This document shows, piece after piece, positions 24,553 to 31,767 of a stretch of DNA of 32,487 nt. Position 1 is the first letter of the stretch. Each line of letters begins with the position of its first letter. A program made the position numbers and the translations under genes. Below the pieces are notes generated by a model, which did no database searches, had not been told where the DNA came from, and was given only the letters and a program-made list of their open reading frames with translations. This DNA is from Streptomyces antimicrobicus (GTDB lineage: Bacteria > Actinomycetota > Actinomycetes > Streptomycetales > Streptomycetaceae), in assembly GCF_020532625.1 (NCBI RefSeq), contig NZ_JAJAUY010000068.1, forward strand, positions 1-32,487. The letters are read 5' to 3'.

Positions 24553-25788
24553 ATGACCACGCACGCCGCCCTCCCCGGCCTTCCCCAGCCCTTCGGTGAC
24601 GCCTACCGGGCCGACCCGCACGCCGTGTTCGCCGCCCTGCGCGCCGAAGCCCCGGTGCACCGGGTGCAGTTGCCCGACGGCTCGCACGCCTGGCTGGTCA
24701 CCCGCGAGGCCGACGTCCGTGCGGGGCTCGCGGACCCGCGCCTGTCCGTGGACAAGCGGCACGCCGACGCGGGCTACCGCGGCTTCTCCCTCCCGCCCGC
24801 CCTCGACGCCAACCTGCTCAACCTCGACGGCGCCGACCACCTCCGCCTGCGCCGCCTGGTCTCCAAGGCCTTCACCCCGCGCCGCGTCGCCGCCCTGCGC
24901 CCGCGGATCGAGCGGGCCGCCGAGGAACTCGCCGGCGGGCTCGCCGAACGGATCGCCGCCGAGGGCCGCGCCGACCTGGTCGCCGGCTTCGCCGCCGTCC
25001 TGCCCCTCACCGTCATCGGCGACCTGTTCGCGGTGCCGGAGGCGGACCGCGTACGGTTCTCGGGCCTGGCCGGGCGGATGCTCACGCCGCGCCGCCCGCA
25101 GGACGTGGCCGAGGCCGTCGCCGGGCTGCACCGGCTGCTGGTCGACCTGGTCGCCGTACGCCGCGCCGACCCCGGTGACGACCTGCTGTCGGCCCTGATC
25201 GCCGCGCGGGACGAGGAGGACCGGCTCAGCGAGGACGAGCTCGTCTCCCTCGCCTTCCTCATCCTGCTGGCCGGCAGCGAGAACACCGAGGCCGTCATCA
25301 GCGGCGGCGTCCTCACCCTGCTGCGCCACCCGGAGCACCTGGCCGCCGTCCGCCGCGACCCGGCCCTCCTGCCCGGCGTCGTCGAGGAACTGCTGCGCCA
25401 CGTCCACCCCAACCAGACAGCGATCCGCCGCTTCCCCACCGAGCCGCTGCGGATCGGCGGGGTGACCGTCCCCGCCGGTGAGACCGTGCTGCTGTGCCTG
25501 TCCTCCGCCCACCGCGACCCCGCCCGCTACCCCGACGCCGACCGCTTCGACCCGGCCCGCGCGGACACCGGCCACCTCGCCCTCGGCCACGGCGTGCACT
25601 ACTGCCTGGGCGCCCCGCTGGCCCGCCTCGAACTGGAGGTCGCCTTCGCGGTGTTGCTGCACAGGCTGCACGGACTCGCCCTCGCCGTCCCGGTCGAAGA
25701 GCTCACCTGGGACACCACCTTCCGCTCCCACGCCCTGCGGGAGCTGCCGGTCACCGGCGCGGACGGCGCCGTCCCCGGCACCGCGTGA
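24553..25788 (+). CDS. Cytochrome P450
   Basis: A 411-residue bacterial class I P450. Landmarks: HLRLRRLVSKAFTPRRV (C helix, 96-112), the I-helix AGSENTEAV (240-248, with the oxygen-activating Thr at 245), the K-helix ExxR (Glu279/Arg282) and the haem loop LALGHGVHYCLGAPLAR with Cys351. The haem loop has Leu where most P450s have Phe (usually FGxGxHxC), a change that may alter the haem environment. The ATG at 24553 is preferred over an ATG nine bases earlier because a GAGGA site lies at the right distance. It needs ferredoxin and a reductase, neither encoded here. The substrate is unknown. The gene faces the M6 protease gene, with a strong terminator between them. Confidence 0.93.
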   Translation: MTTHAALPGLPQPFGDAYRADPHAVFAALRAEAPVHRVQLPDGSHAWLVTREADVRAGLADPRLSVDKRHADAGYRGFSLPPALDANLLNLDGADHLRLRRLVSKAFTPRRVAALRPRIERAAEELAGGLAERIAAEGRADLVAGFAAVLPLTVIGDLFAVPEADRVRFSGLAGRMLTPRRPQDVAEAVAGLHRLLVDLVAVRRADPGDDLLSALIAARDEEDRLSEDELVSLAFLILLAGSENTEAVISGGVLTLLRHPEHLAAVRRDPALLPGVVEELLRHVHPNQTAIRRFPTEPLRIGGVTVPAGETVLLCLSSAHRDPARYPDADRFDPARADTGHLALGHGVHYCLGAPLARLELEVAFAVLLHRLHGLALAVPVEELTWDTTFRSHALRELPVTGADGAVPGTA

Positions 25789-25798
25789 CGGTGCGGCC

Positions 25799-25858
25799 GC
25801 GCGGACGAACGGCGGCCCGGCCCCTTCGCCCGAAGGGACCGGGCCGCTGCGTCCGCGC
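25799..25858. terminator. Bidirectional terminator between convergent genes
   Basis: Three nested stems make one long hairpin: 25799-25807 with 25850-25858 (9 bp), 25812-25820 with 25839-25847 (9 bp), and a tip near 25823-25836. It fills the 73-base gap between the P450 stop (25788) and the M6 protease stop (25862) and can serve both. Confidence 0.85.
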
Positions 25859-25861
25859 CCG

Positions 25862-28210
25862 TCAGGAGGACGGGCTGACCTGGACGGTCGTGACGGCGCC
25901 GCCCGAGGCCTCCTTCACCACCGCGATCCGGGTACCGGTGTCGGGCACCTTCACCCCGAGCTGGGGCAGGTCCGCGTTCCAGTAGGAGCCGCGGTGGTCG
26001 TCGAAGACCGGCACGCCGGGGCGCGACGGGAGCAGCACCGGGACCCCCGCCTTGTGCAGCACGAGGTCGTCGGTGGCCCGCAGGCCGAACGGCGCGTCGA
26101 AGGTCTGCGCCCGCGCCCCCACCAGGCTGCCGTCGGTGTACCGCAGCGGCTCCGGGCGGGCGTCCACCGGCAGCAGCAGGCCGCCGCCCGGGTGCGCCTT
26201 GGTGGTGTTGTCGCTGTAGGCGGTGTCCCACAGCCAGATGAGCACGCCCTGCTGGTACGGGAAGAACTCCACCGTGTCGTTGCCGAAGCCGAAGTTGTAC
26301 GGCCCGGTCCTCAGGTAGCTGCCGAAGCCGGTGTACCGGCGGTTCTCCACCAGGTAGGCGCGCGGGTGCTCGGCGGTGCCCGTGGCGCCCTGCGTGCGCG
26401 ACCACTTCACGGCCGTCCAGCCGTTCGCGCCCTGCTCGGCCCCGTCGCGCAGCAGCTCGCGGTCCCCGGCGCTGATCCGGACGTCGTCGAAGGTGACGCC
26501 CTTGCCGTGGGTGTTGCTGTCCGAGGTCACCCGCAGCCGCACCTGCACGCTCCGCCCGGCGAACGCCTCCAGCGGCACCGCCAGTTGCGCCCAGCCGCCC
26601 GAGCTGCCCGAGATGCCCTTGGCGGGCACCGGAGCTCCGTTCGCGGTGCCCGGCAGCGCCTTCCACGTCGTACCGCCGTCGGTGGACGCCTCCACGGTCA
26701 GGTAGTCGAAGTCCTGCTCGATGTCGTACCAGACGCGCGCGTCGAGCCGCGTGGGCGTGCCGGCCGGGACGGCGGTGAGGTCGACGCTCCGGCTCAGGGT
26801 GTTGTCCATGAAGTCACCCGTGCCGCTCCACCACTGGCTGCCGCCCTCGTACGGGTCGACCAGCTGGGTGCGGGTGACCGACGGCGGCAGGTGCACCAAC
26901 AGGGCTTGCGGATCCTCGGTGTTGTAGCCCGAGACCCCGAGCACGGCCCGCGTCCGGCGGCCCGCGTCGGCCTCGGTGTACTCCAGCCAGCCCAGCTGCA
27001 GCTTGCTCCACGGGTCCAGGTCGCCCGGGTAGTCCCCGGTGGTGTTGCGGCCCTTGGCCAGGTAGGAGCCGGAGGACATCAGCGACCAGAAGTTGACGCT
27101 GTTGTCCCCGTCCGAGCTGTACAGGTCCGGCAGGCCGAGGTCGTGGCCGAACTCGTGGGCGAACAGGCCGACGCCGCTGTTCTCGCCGCCCGTCAGATAG
27201 TCGCCGGCCCAGATCCCGGAGTCGCCGACGGGCGTGCCGCCCGCCTTGTTGCCTTCCGGGCCCGCGCTGCCGGCCTGGTCCCAGTACGCGAACCAGCGGT
27301 GCGCCCACACGGCGTCCTTGCCCTGGTCACCGCCGCCCCAGGTCTGGTCCTTGCCCGCGTGCACGATGACGAGGTGGTCGAGGTAGCCGTCCGGCTCGTC
27401 GAAGTTGCCGTCGTGGTCGGCGTCGTAGCGGTCCCACACGTCGTACTCGGCGAGCTGGGCCTTGATCTGCTCCGGGGTGCGCCCCTTGGCCCGCTCGGTG
27501 TGGTACCAGGCGTTGGTGGCGTCGCGGACCAGGTCCCAGTTGGTGCGGCACTGACCGGACTCGGAGCAGTTGTCGGTGCCGTAGCGGGCCTCGTTCCACG
27601 GCAGTCGCACCCAGTCGCTGACCTGGCCGTCCATGTCGTAGCGGCCGGAGGACTGCAGGCGGTAGTAGGTGCGCAGGCTGACCGCGCCGGGGTCGGCGGA
27701 GAAGAACTGCTTCTGGTAGTAGGCCTGGTCGAAGTCCTTGCGCCACAGTGTGTGGTTGTCGGTGGGCGCGGGCCTGGTGATGGTGTTGTGGCGGGGTCCG
27801 GGGGTGCCGCCGAAGCGGGGCTTGCCCTCGAACTCGGTGGTGGTGTCGACCTGGTCGCCGAACTCGGCGAGGATCACGAAGACCTTGTCCTTGCGCTCCT
27901 GGGCGAGTTCGACGTACCGCTTGCCGACCTGCGCGGTCCGCGGCAGCGTCCGGTCGGCCTCGGCGCGCAGCCCGGCCACTCCGCCGGTGCCGCCGGCGGC
28001 GACCCCTTCGAGGGCCTGCCGGCGCAGGGCCTGGCGCTGGAGCTCCAGGGGCGCGGGCGGCGGGGCGGCCGAGGGCTGCTCGAACGGCTGCCCGCCCTGG
28101 TGCGGTTGCTGTCGAGGGGCGGGTGGTGCGGGTGGTGCGGCGGCGAGCGCGGGGGTGGCGGAGAGCAGGGCGAGGGATATCGCCGCCGCTGCCGCGACGA
28201 GACTGCGCAA
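25862..28210 (-). CDS. Secreted M6 family metalloprotease (immune inhibitor A-like)
   Basis: A 782-residue secreted protease. A signal peptide ends near ALAAA (about residue 24), followed by a proline/glutamine-rich stretch and a propeptide. The zinc site is VGLFAHEFGHDLGLPDLY near residue 350 (HExxHxxGxxD). Before it lies an acidic DADHDGNFDEPDG stretch of calcium-binding type. The C-terminal half is a jelly-roll/MAM-like region (GTTWKALPG, VTFDDVRI). Immune inhibitor A proteins degrade host or competitor proteins. The start is a TTG at 28210, with an AGAAAGG site before it; I find no better in-frame start, since ATG or GTG inside would remove the signal peptide. It is transcribed alone. Confidence 0.92.
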   Translation of the reverse strand: MRSLVAAAAAISLALLSATPALAAAPPAPPAPRQQPHQGGQPFEQPSAAPPPAPLELQRQALRRQALEGVAAGGTGGVAGLRAEADRTLPRTAQVGKRYVELAQERKDKVFVILAEFGDQVDTTTEFEGKPRFGGTPGPRHNTITRPAPTDNHTLWRKDFDQAYYQKQFFSADPGAVSLRTYYRLQSSGRYDMDGQVSDWVRLPWNEARYGTDNCSESGQCRTNWDLVRDATNAWYHTERAKGRTPEQIKAQLAEYDVWDRYDADHDGNFDEPDGYLDHLVIVHAGKDQTWGGGDQGKDAVWAHRWFAYWDQAGSAGPEGNKAGGTPVGDSGIWAGDYLTGGENSGVGLFAHEFGHDLGLPDLYSSDGDNSVNFWSLMSSGSYLAKGRNTTGDYPGDLDPWSKLQLGWLEYTEADAGRRTRAVLGVSGYNTEDPQALLVHLPPSVTRTQLVDPYEGGSQWWSGTGDFMDNTLSRSVDLTAVPAGTPTRLDARVWYDIEQDFDYLTVEASTDGGTTWKALPGTANGAPVPAKGISGSSGGWAQLAVPLEAFAGRSVQVRLRVTSDSNTHGKGVTFDDVRISAGDRELLRDGAEQGANGWTAVKWSRTQGATGTAEHPRAYLVENRRYTGFGSYLRTGPYNFGFGNDTVEFFPYQQGVLIWLWDTAYSDNTTKAHPGGGLLLPVDARPEPLRYTDGSLVGARAQTFDAPFGLRATDDLVLHKAGVPVLLPSRPGVPVFDDHRGSYWNADLPQLGVKVPDTGTRIAVVKEASGGAVTTVQVSPSS

Positions 28211-28270
28211 CGTGGCTGACCTTTCTGGGAGTCCGGCCGAAGCGCAGGTAATATTTCACATGTCACAGGT

Positions 28271-28287
28271 CATGCCTAGAGGGCATG
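28271..28287. promoter_or_regulatory. Inverted repeat before the M6 protease gene
   Basis: CATGCC (28271-28276) and GGCATG (28282-28287) form a 6-bp inverted repeat with a 5-base spacer, 61 bases before the TTG start. The DNA between it and the gene (about 28240-28265) is AT-rich for this genome (TAATATTTCACATGTCACA on the plus strand) and probably contains the promoter, although no hexamer pair stands out. Confidence 0.4.
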
Positions 28288-28301
28288 CCTCAGCTCGGTG
28301 G

Positions 28302-28319
28302 CCACCGGCCCTCCGGTGG
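28302..28319 (-). terminator. Hairpin after the HExxH gene
   Basis: CCACCGG (28302-28308) and CCGGTGG (28313-28319) form a perfect 7-bp stem with a 4-base loop, 45 bases past the stop of the HExxH gene (28364) in its direction of transcription. It separates that operon from the M6 protease gene on the same strand. Confidence 0.6.
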
Positions 28320-28363
28320 ATCGGTCCCGGGCTTCGCCGCGGTCTGCCCGCGACGGCCAGGAG

Positions 28364-30262
28364 CTACGTCCCGGCCAACCAGGCAGCGGCCTCGCGCAGT
28401 TCCTCCGGCGTGGCCGGCGCCAGAGCCAGGAGGCGTTCGGGGCGGCGCAGGAGGTGGCGGTGGGGCGGGGCGAGGTCGGCCTCGGCCAGCAACCAGCCGC
28501 TCAGGGCGTGCGGGTCGGCGGGCGACCGGCGCAGGGTCTCGGCGTACAGGGCGCGGGCCGTCGCCGGGTCCCCCGCGGCGAGGCGGGCGTCCGCACCGGC
28601 CGCCGTGCGCGGCGGGACCAGGTAGAGGGTGGCGCGCGGATCGCTCCACGGACCGGGATCGCCGGCCAGGACCGGCCGGTGCGCCCCGGGCGGCGGCGGA
28701 GCCCCGCCCGCCCGGAAGGCCGAGGCCAGCGCGGTGCGTTCGCGGTCGTCGCAGCGCACGTTGCGCAGCCGCCACTCGACCTGGTGGCTCAGCGCGGCGG
28801 CGCGTGCCCGCGCCGCCGTCCGCGGGGGCACCGGTTCGCGCAGCCACGCGTCGAGGGTGGCCGCCAGTCCGCGCAGCAGCCGGGTGCCGGCCGCGGTGAG
28901 CTCGGCCCGGGTCAGCAGCGTACGGACGACCAGCCGGGTCTGGAGCCGGCGCAGCGCGAAGTGGAACGCCGCGGCCTCGGTGTCGACCGAGGGGTCCGCC
29001 ATCCGGTCGCGCCAGAAACCGGTGACCCCGGTGAAGGCGTACGCGCCGTGCAGCAGCCCCGTGGTGTGGCGGGGGTCCGGCCGCCAGGGCGCGTAGTGGA
29101 CCTCGGCCCCGTCGTCGTGGAGCAGCGGGAAGAGGTGCAGCAGGGCGCCGAGCTTGCTGTGCTGGAACTCGTGGACCATCGCCTCGGCGAGCGCCAGCGC
29201 GTCCGGAGGACGGGAGACCACCATGGAGCCGAAGGCGTCCGAGGTGGTCGCGCTGACCAGGACGTCGGCGGAGGGAGCCGCCGGAGCCGCAGCCGGAGCC
29301 ACCGCCGCAGCCGGGGACGAGGCCGAGGTCCGGGCCGGGGTCCCGTACGAGGACGAGGACGAGGTCAGGGCCCCGGCCGGGCCCCGGGTCGGTCCGCGTC
29401 CCCTGCCCCCACCCGGCTCCGCCAGGTCCGCCGGTACGACGCGCCGGAGTTCCGCCACCCGCAGCCGCCCCGGTCCCCCCGCCGCCGGACGCGCCAGGAT
29501 CGCCGTGGCCTCGGCGAACAGCCGCTGCCAGCGCTCGGCCTCCGCCCCGGCCAGCGGCTGGGGGGCCACCGGCTCGTCCAGGTCGCGGTACGGATCCAGG
29601 TCGTCGAGCCAGATCCGGGTACCGGCGAAGGTGCGCGCCGGGGTCCAGTGGCTGCGCCAGGCCCCGTCCAGCGGGCGGACCACGACCGTCCGGCCGCCCG
29701 ACGTCAGCCGCAGGTCGCGGCCGCGCAGCCGGGCCCGGGCCGTGCCGAAGCCCTTCAGGCCGCCGATCCGGGCCAGGCCCAGCGTGGGCAGGGACAGGCC
29801 GCCGTCGCGGAGCGGCACCTGAAGGTCGGTGTCCAGCCCGGCGCGGATCCGGGCGGTCAGGCACACCGCGAAGAGGTGTCCGGCGTCCGCCCACAGGGGC
29901 GGCCCGGCCGCCGTGCCGTACAGCCGGCGCACCAGGTGCGCGGTCCAGCAGCCCACCTGAGGGCTCATCAGCAGGTCCTCGCACGCCTGCGGTGCGGCCT
30001 CGGCCGCCTCGGCGAACAGCTCCCACGCCGCCGCGGCCGTACCGAGCTCCCCCAAGGCGTCCGGGAGTTCGTCCAGCCGGTCGAGCAGCTCGCCGAGCAG
30101 CATCAGGCGCCGGGTGCGTTCGGCCCGGACCAGGAACGCGACCGCCTCGGCGGAGCCGCCGCCCGAGGCGAGTTCGTCGAACCAGGTGCCGGGCATGCGT
30201 AACCGCGTCGCGGGGCCGTCCGACCGGGTTCCGTCGTCGGCGCCGTACTCCTGGGAGCCCAT
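28364..30262 (-). CDS. HExxH-motif protein, probable alpha-ketoglutarate-type peptide beta-hydroxylase
   Basis: A 632-residue protein with the motif AMVHEFQHSKLGALLHL near residues 360-376, the signature of the HExxH proteins found beside FxSxx-COOH-type peptides. Domains of this type have been shown in peptide pathways to act as ketoglutarate-dependent beta-hydroxylases rather than proteases. The N-terminal part contains MPGTWFDELASGGG, typical of the group. A low-complexity insert (about 287-333) lies before the motif, and the last 70 residues look TPR-like (ALYAETLRRSPADPHALSGW). The ATG at 30262 follows the stop of the small peptide gene with no gap (TAGATG), so the two are coupled and the peptide is the obvious substrate. 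No radical-SAM partner is present. Confidence 0.75.
   Translation of the reverse strand: MGSQEYGADDGTRSDGPATRLRMPGTWFDELASGGGSAEAVAFLVRAERTRRLMLLGELLDRLDELPDALGELGTAAAAWELFAEAAEAAPQACEDLLMSPQVGCWTAHLVRRLYGTAAGPPLWADAGHLFAVCLTARIRAGLDTDLQVPLRDGGLSLPTLGLARIGGLKGFGTARARLRGRDLRLTSGGRTVVVRPLDGAWRSHWTPARTFAGTRIWLDDLDPYRDLDEPVAPQPLAGAEAERWQRLFAEATAILARPAAGGPGRLRVAELRRVVPADLAEPGGGRGRGPTRGPAGALTSSSSSYGTPARTSASSPAAAVAPAAAPAAPSADVLVSATTSDAFGSMVVSRPPDALALAEAMVHEFQHSKLGALLHLFPLLHDDGAEVHYAPWRPDPRHTTGLLHGAYAFTGVTGFWRDRMADPSVDTEAAAFHFALRRLQTRLVVRTLLTRAELTAAGTRLLRGLAATLDAWLREPVPPRTAARARAAALSHQVEWRLRNVRCDDRERTALASAFRAGGAPPPPGAHRPVLAGDPGPWSDPRATLYLVPPRTAAGADARLAAGDPATARALYAETLRRSPADPHALSGWLLAEADLAPPHRHLLRRPERLLALAPATPEELREAAAWLAGT
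29268..29366 (-). repeat. Low-complexity insert in the HExxH gene
   Basis: This stretch is built of short GGAGCCG/CCGGAGCC-like and GAGGACGA-like repeats. It encodes a Ser run followed by Ala/Pro repeats (TSSSSSYG, AAAVAPAAAPAAP) within the HExxH protein, ahead of its active-site motif. It is probably a flexible linker or loop grown by slippage; lengths are likely to vary between strains. Confidence 0.6.
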
Positions 30263-30493
30263 CTACTCGGCCCTGGCCCCGCCGGGGGGATTGCCCTGCC
30301 CCATGGCGTTGCTCCGGGGGCGGCAGGCCTGGGCCAGCAGCCGCCGGCTGCGCAGCGGTGCGGGGACGCCGCGCATCGCGGCCAGGCTGACCCCGGTCAG
30401 ATCCGCCAGATCGGATTCGACGTGCTCCGCGCCGTCCGCGCAGGCGGAACGGTCCGCGATGGCCGGCTCATGCACCGTGCTTTCCCCCTTCAT
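30263..30493 (-). CDS. Small FxsA-like peptide, candidate precursor for the HExxH enzyme
   Basis: A 76-residue protein with the central segment DLADLTGVSLAAMRGVP (29-44), which matches the leader-like region of FxSxx-COOH (FxsA) family peptides (L-D-L-T/S-G-V-x-L). The C-terminus is different: SNAMGQGNPPGGARAE, without the F-x-S-x-x ending, and with two Asn that could be modification sites. The stop (TAG, 30263-30265) directly abuts the ATG of the HExxH gene. The ATG at 30493 is used; a GTG at 30475 has a better ribosome site (AAGGGGGAAAG) and would give 70 residues. The 125 bases upstream, after the caspase gene, contain an AT-richer patch near 30570-30600 but no clear promoter. The role as a modified peptide precursor is inference. 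Confidence 0.6.
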   Translation of the reverse strand: MKGESTVHEPAIADRSACADGAEHVESDLADLTGVSLAAMRGVPAPLRSRRLLAQACRPRSNAMGQGNPPGGARAE

Positions 30494-30618
30494 GTACCCC
30501 GTTCCCACCGCACGGGCGGGACATGCCGCCGGCGCTGCCGGAGTCCCCTCCATCATGACGAACGACGGCTGACTCGAAAAGCCCGTGTGATCAAGCCATC
30601 TGAGCGGGCGTCGGCAGC

Positions 30619-31767
30619 TCACCCGGCGGGTCGCGGTCCGGCACACGCGTGTACGGCCGCCTCCAGCGCCCCCGCCCGCTGTCCGTCGTCGTCCAGCAGC
30701 GTGACCGCGTCGTAGAGCAGCCACAGCTCCCCGGGCACCTCGCTCAGCGCCCGGACGATGCCGATGAGGTCGACGCGCGGCTTGGCGTGCCGCCGCATCC
30801 GCTCCACGCTCCGGGTGGCGGCCCCCAGCTCCGCGACGATCGTCTGCCGCTCGTCGGGGTCGGTCATCATCGGGTAGGCGAGCAGGGCGCCGAGCAGGCG
30901 TTCCACCGGCGGCCCGGCGGCGTTCCCGGCCCCGGCGGCACCCGGTGGCGCCTGGGCCGCGGCAGCCGGGGGTGCCGGGTGCTCGGACCGCTGGGGGCCG
31001 TGCAGCCAGAGCGCCGGGAGCTGGTCGGTGCGCCGCTGCGTGCGCAGCCGGTCCACCCGCTCGCGCACGTCGCGGAAGAGCGCCTCCGGGTCCGGCCACG
31101 GCGACGGCCCCGCGCCGTCCACCCCGCCCGGGGTGTCAAGGGCCGCCAGCACACTGTCCGAGAACAGACCCGTGCCGCGCCCCGGATCGTTCGCGGCCCG
31201 CTGGCCGCGGGTCGCGGCCAGCAGCAGCGTCTGCCGGCGGGCCTGCACCCGCCGCCCCTCGGGCAGGGTCTCGGAGGGCAGCGTGTGCTCGAAGCCGTAC
31301 TCCTCCTCGAACGTCTGGCAGGCGTCCACGATCCAGATCTGCCGGCCGAAGCCGGGCAGCGCGTCGCCGGCCAGCGTCCGGCGCACCGACTCCAGGTCGA
31401 GGTTGCGCTTGTCGGCGGTGGTGGCGTCCGCGCAGAACAGCCGCATCCGCTCGGCCCGGTCCAGCACCCCGTGCCCGCCCCACCACACCCACAGCGCCTC
31501 GCCGCGCAGCCCCTGCAGCCCCGACACCACCAGTTGCCGCAAGGTGGCGTGGTCGGCGGGCCGGTACGGCACTCCCGGGTCGGCCAGCGGATCGAGATGG
31601 AGCAGGACGTTCCGCTCCGGTACGCCGGCCCGCAGCAGCCAGGACCGGAAGCGCAGGGCGTCACCGGCCGGGCCGGGCAGGTCCCAGCCGGACCCGGCCG
31701 CGTACCGCTCGATGCCCACGACCAGGGCGAACGTACGCTCCGGCGCGGGAGCCCCGGCCCCGCTCAC
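30619..31767 (-). CDS. Caspase-like protease with C-terminal effector-associated domain
   Basis: A 382-residue protein. Residues 10 to about 255 form a caspase/C14 domain: FALVVGIERYAAG at the start, the catalytic His99 in VWWGGHGVLD and Cys150 in IWIVDACQTF. The C-terminus (about 288-375) matches an effector-associated domain of the EAD2 type (LLGALLAYPMMTDPDERQTI and RRHAKPRVDLIGIVRALSEVPGELW), joined by an Ala/Pro-rich linker. EADs are death-like adaptor domains of actinobacterial conflict systems that bring effectors together with sensors. The GTG at 31767 overlaps the stop of the hydrolase gene (GTGA). It could be a suicide protease or could cut the neighbouring peptide; both are inference. 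No partner protein with a matching EAD is visible in the window. Confidence 0.82.
   Translation of the reverse strand: MSGAGAPAPERTFALVVGIERYAAGSGWDLPGPAGDALRFRSWLLRAGVPERNVLLHLDPLADPGVPYRPADHATLRQLVVSGLQGLRGEALWVWWGGHGVLDRAERMRLFCADATTADKRNLDLESVRRTLAGDALPGFGRQIWIVDACQTFEEEYGFEHTLPSETLPEGRRVQARRQTLLLAATRGQRAANDPGRGTGLFSDSVLAALDTPGGVDGAGPSPWPDPEALFRDVRERVDRLRTQRRTDQLPALWLHGPQRSEHPAPPAAAAQAPPGAAGAGNAAGPPVERLLGALLAYPMMTDPDERQTIVAELGAATRSVERMRRHAKPRVDLIGIVRALSEVPGELWLLYDAVTLLDDDGQRAGALEAAVHACAGPRPAG

Noticed and set aside
30263..31099. A long minus-strand frame continuing upstream of the FxsA-like peptide into the caspase gene
   Set aside because: The upstream part overlaps the caspase coding region in another frame and is arginine/alanine-rich; only the last 76 codons look real.
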